From Bacillota bacterium (GTDB taxonomy: Bacteria > Bacillota > Clostridia > Tissierellales > Gottschalkiaceae): a DNA stretch of 6,519 bases. This document shows, one piece after another, positions 4,740 to 6,519 of this stretch (positions are counted from its first letter, which is position 1; each line of letters opens with the position of its first letter). The translations under genes were made by a program, and so were the position numbers. The notes under the pieces are model-generated. The model ran no database searches and was not told the origin of the DNA. It worked only from the letters and a program-made list of their open reading frames with translations. The DNA is taken from contig JAEZUY010000022.1 in NCBI GenBank assembly GCA_023420895.1, positions 1 to 6,519 on the forward strand, read 5' to 3'.

Positions 4740-5792
4740 ATGAAGAATATAGATAACGAAAGCAGAGCCAGAGGTTCGCTTCTTGCAGGAGCGCTTGGTG
4801 ATGCTCTGGGTTATGTGGTTGAATCGCTTTCTTATGAAGAGATAAAAGAAAAGTACGGAGAATGCGGAATAACAGAACCGGATTTATATAAAGGGGAAGA
4901 GGCTCTGATATCAGATGACACACAGATGACTTTATATACAGCAGACGCTCTTCTTAAAAATCCTTCGGATGAAGAATTGACAGATACTGTATATGAGCAT
5001 TATCTCGACTGGCTCGGAACTCAGATTGACTTTCTGATTCCTCACAATATATTCATAAAGCCTGGGATTTCGAGTTTTAATGATGTAGAGGAGCTTCACT
5101 CTGTAAGAGAGCCCGGAATGACTTGCATATACTCACTTTATGGAAGAATAAAGGGAAGCATGGATAAGCCTATAAATGACAGCAAGGGCTGCGGAGGAAT
5201 TATGAAAACAGCTCCGATGGGACTTTATTATGGAGTGAGAAAAGATAAATCACCGTCAGAAATAGGAAATATGAGTGCAGAGATAGCAGCGCTGACTCAT
5301 GGACATGAATTAGGATACATTCCGACTTACTGTGCCGCAGATATAATTGCAAGGATAATGAGAGAAGGTTCTGATAAGGAACTTAGAGATATAATAGAGG
5401 AAGCTTTAAAAGACACTTCAGAAAGATTCGAAGGTTTTGAACATATAGAATATTTCTCTGAAGTTACAGAAAAGGCTCTGAGAACTTTTGAAGAATCAAA
5501 GACTAATGGAAAGACGGATGAAGAAAATATAAGATATATAGGTGAAGGCTGGGTTGCTGAAGAGACTTTATCAATAGCCATATACTGTGCTCTTAAATAT
5601 GAAGATGATTTGAAAAAAGCGCTCACAGCAGCAGTCAATCATGGGGGAGACAGCGATTCAACAGGAGCTGTTACTGGAAATATCCTCGGAGCATACTTAG
5701 GATACGATTCTGTTCCTCAGGAATGGCTGGAACATCTTGAATTAAAAGAGTTAATAGAAAAAGTGGCAATTAATCTAGTGAAGTTAACATAA
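4740..5792 (+). CDS. ADP-ribosylglycohydrolase family protein (DraG/ARH type)
   Basis: 350 residues, about the normal length of the family. All hallmark metal-binding motifs are present: AGALGDALG (residues 16-24, with D21), ISDDTQMTL (57-65, with D59, D60 and T61), and NHGGDSDSTGAVTGN near the C-terminus (300-314, with D304, D306 and T308). These supply the ligands of the two-magnesium centre that hydrolyses ADP-ribose from a target. CGGIMKTAPMG (151-161) and THGHELGY (186-193) are further conserved segments. No signal peptide or membrane helix is seen, so it should be cytosolic. Known members act on ADP-ribosyl-arginine, ADP-ribosyl-serine or nitrogenase reductase; the target here is unknown and no nitrogenase or ADP-ribosyltransferase gene is nearby. 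It is the last gene of the dinB unit, closed by the terminator at 5878-5904. Confidence 0.93.
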   Translation: MKNIDNESRARGSLLAGALGDALGYVVESLSYEEIKEKYGECGITEPDLYKGEEALISDDTQMTLYTADALLKNPSDEELTDTVYEHYLDWLGTQIDFLIPHNIFIKPGISSFNDVEELHSVREPGMTCIYSLYGRIKGSMDKPINDSKGCGGIMKTAPMGLYYGVRKDKSPSEIGNMSAEIAALTHGHELGYIPTYCAADIIARIMREGSDKELRDIIEEALKDTSERFEGFEHIEYFSEVTEKALRTFEESKTNGKTDEENIRYIGEGWVAEETLSIAIYCALKYEDDLKKALTAAVNHGGDSDSTGAVTGNILGAYLGYDSVPQEWLEHLELKELIEKVAINLVKLT

Positions 5793-5877
5793 TAATTATT
5801 AGATGCAGTTATACGGGATTAAGTCTTACGGCAGAATATTTTAAATAAAAGAAAAATACTTTAATAATATATATAAG

Positions 5878-5904
5878 AAAAGACGCCTCTGGAGGCGTCT
5901 TTTT
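5878..5904. terminator. Strong bidirectional terminator between convergent genes
   Basis: Arms 5878-5888 and 5893-5903 form a perfect 11-bp stem with the G/C core GACGCCT/AGGCGTC and the tetraloop CTGG. T residues follow at 5900-5904. The flanking A-run gives a matching T-run on the minus strand, so it can end transcripts from both the dinB unit and the convergent transglutaminase-like gene. Between it and the stop at 5792, the 85 bases hold no other feature I can support. Confidence 0.92.
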
Positions 5905-5979
5905 AATGAGTTACTATGAGTTATTTAGTTTTGAATTGTGTTTTTGTTTTATTAATAAATTTGAGTTAGAGACTAATTA

Positions 5980-6519
5980 TTAGTTAGTATAAACTGCACT
6001 GTCCCAGCTGTGTGTATTTGCCATTTGATTAGAATCTACCATGTAGTAGTCGTAAGTTTCTGTGCAGTCATCCCAAGTAGTATCTACATGGTACCAGTTT
6101 GAATCACATTCAACCATGTTCCAAGCATGTTCTCCTTCGTTTATTGCAGTTCCAACTACATACTGAGAATTTATTCCCATAGCTTCAAGAAGTTTCTGGT
6201 TCAGTAGAGAATATGCCTGACAAACTCCAGTTCCATTTTCAACTATAGAAACAGGTGAGTGTGACATATTTTCGCAGTCGAAATATTTAGCATTTGCAGT
6301 TATTGCATCGTGAGCCGCTTTTATTCTGTCAGCTTCTGTATGACAGCTGCTCATTATTTCGTTTGCAGTTCTGTTTACAAATTCGTCAACTGTTGCTTCA
6401 TCATTTGCACTGTGAAGGTACTGAGGCATAATTTCAAGTTGAGAATATCCGTAAACATCAGTTGTAACAGCGCCTCTGAATCCTGTAAGAATTCCGCTGT
6501 AGTAAGATCCTTTTATTTC
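5980..6519 (-). CDS. Transglutaminase-like cysteine protease-fold protein (5' end outside window)
   Basis: The frame is open from the right edge to a TAA at 5982-5980, giving the last 179 residues. An internal ATG at 6429 is not the start, because the frame continues upstream with no stop. The transglutaminase core is clear: NGTGVCQAYS with the catalytic Cys (visible residue 100), GEHAWNMV with His131, and WYHVDTTWDD with Asp146. Upstream helices such as DRIKAAHDAITANAKYF are typical of bacterial members, which are often secreted proteins acting as proteases or cell-wall amidases. The missing N-terminal part would show a signal peptide or wall-binding repeats if present. The protein ends about 33 residues after the Asp, so no C-terminal wall-binding domain exists. 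It converges on the dinB unit and shares its terminator. Confidence 0.88.
   Translation of the reverse strand, partial: EIKGSYYSGILTGFRGAVTTDVYGYSQLEIMPQYLHSANDEATVDEFVNRTANEIMSSCHTEADRIKAAHDAITANAKYFDCENMSHSPVSIVENGTGVCQAYSLLNQKLLEAMGINSQYVVGTAINEGEHAWNMVECDSNWYHVDTTWDDCTETYDYYMVDSNQMANTHSWDSAVYTN

Noticed and set aside
4732..4923. 63-residue minus-strand open frame
   Set aside because: Antisense shadow of the start of the ADP-ribosylglycohydrolase gene.
5327..5638. 103-residue minus-strand open frame, Ser rich
   Set aside because: Antisense shadow of the ADP-ribosylglycohydrolase gene.
5980..6429. Transglutaminase-like gene starting at the ATG at 6429
   Set aside because: The same frame continues without a stop to the right edge, and no ribosome binding site precedes 6429. 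The gene is 5'-truncated by the window.

Overview
The window is AT-rich DNA that reads like a low-GC Firmicute, most likely a member of the Clostridia. This is an inference from the strong AGGAGG-type ribosome binding sites, heavy AGA and ATA codon use, sigma-A-like promoters with T-rich terminators, and the gene families present. No rRNA, tRNA, CRISPR array, insertion sequence or phage gene is visible. There is no gene-free stretch over 300 bases once the two edge-truncated genes are counted.

Left part (1-1970, minus strand). Three genes each encode a protein with one predicted membrane helix in the same N-in/C-out orientation. Reading leftwards they are a 75-residue protein with a C-terminal helix, a TPR-like protein anchored by a C-terminal helix, and a membrane protein with two extracellular YARHG domains that runs off the left edge. 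The first two each have a good promoter of their own. A terminator-like hairpin lies inside the last codons of the TPR-like gene, before the YARHG gene, which has no clear promoter of its own.

Middle (1971-2820, plus strand). A divergent intergenic region holds a 15-bp palindrome matching the classical 7-1-7 Fur box at 13 of 14 defined positions. It lies just upstream of a monocistronic gene of the L-2-amino-thiazoline-4-carboxylate (ATC) hydrolase family, which is closed by a clear terminator.

Right part (2880-5904, plus strand). A tight three-gene unit starts from an extended -10 promoter: dinB (DNA polymerase IV), a GNAT N-acetyltransferase, and an ADP-ribosylglycohydrolase. It ends at a strong bidirectional terminator. 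The gaps are 45 and 4 nt, so co-transcription is likely. The set joins a lesion-bypass polymerase to one enzyme that adds an acyl group and one that removes ADP-ribose; a functional link between them is inference.

Right edge (5980-6519, minus strand). The C-terminal part of a transglutaminase-like protein with an intact Cys-His-Asp triad converges on the same terminator.

Four genes needed start corrections, because an in-frame upstream start codon overlaps or precedes the true Shine-Dalgarno sequence. The window is mostly recognisable families. Its least explained parts are the left membrane-protein cluster and the Fur-like control of the ATC-hydrolase homologue.
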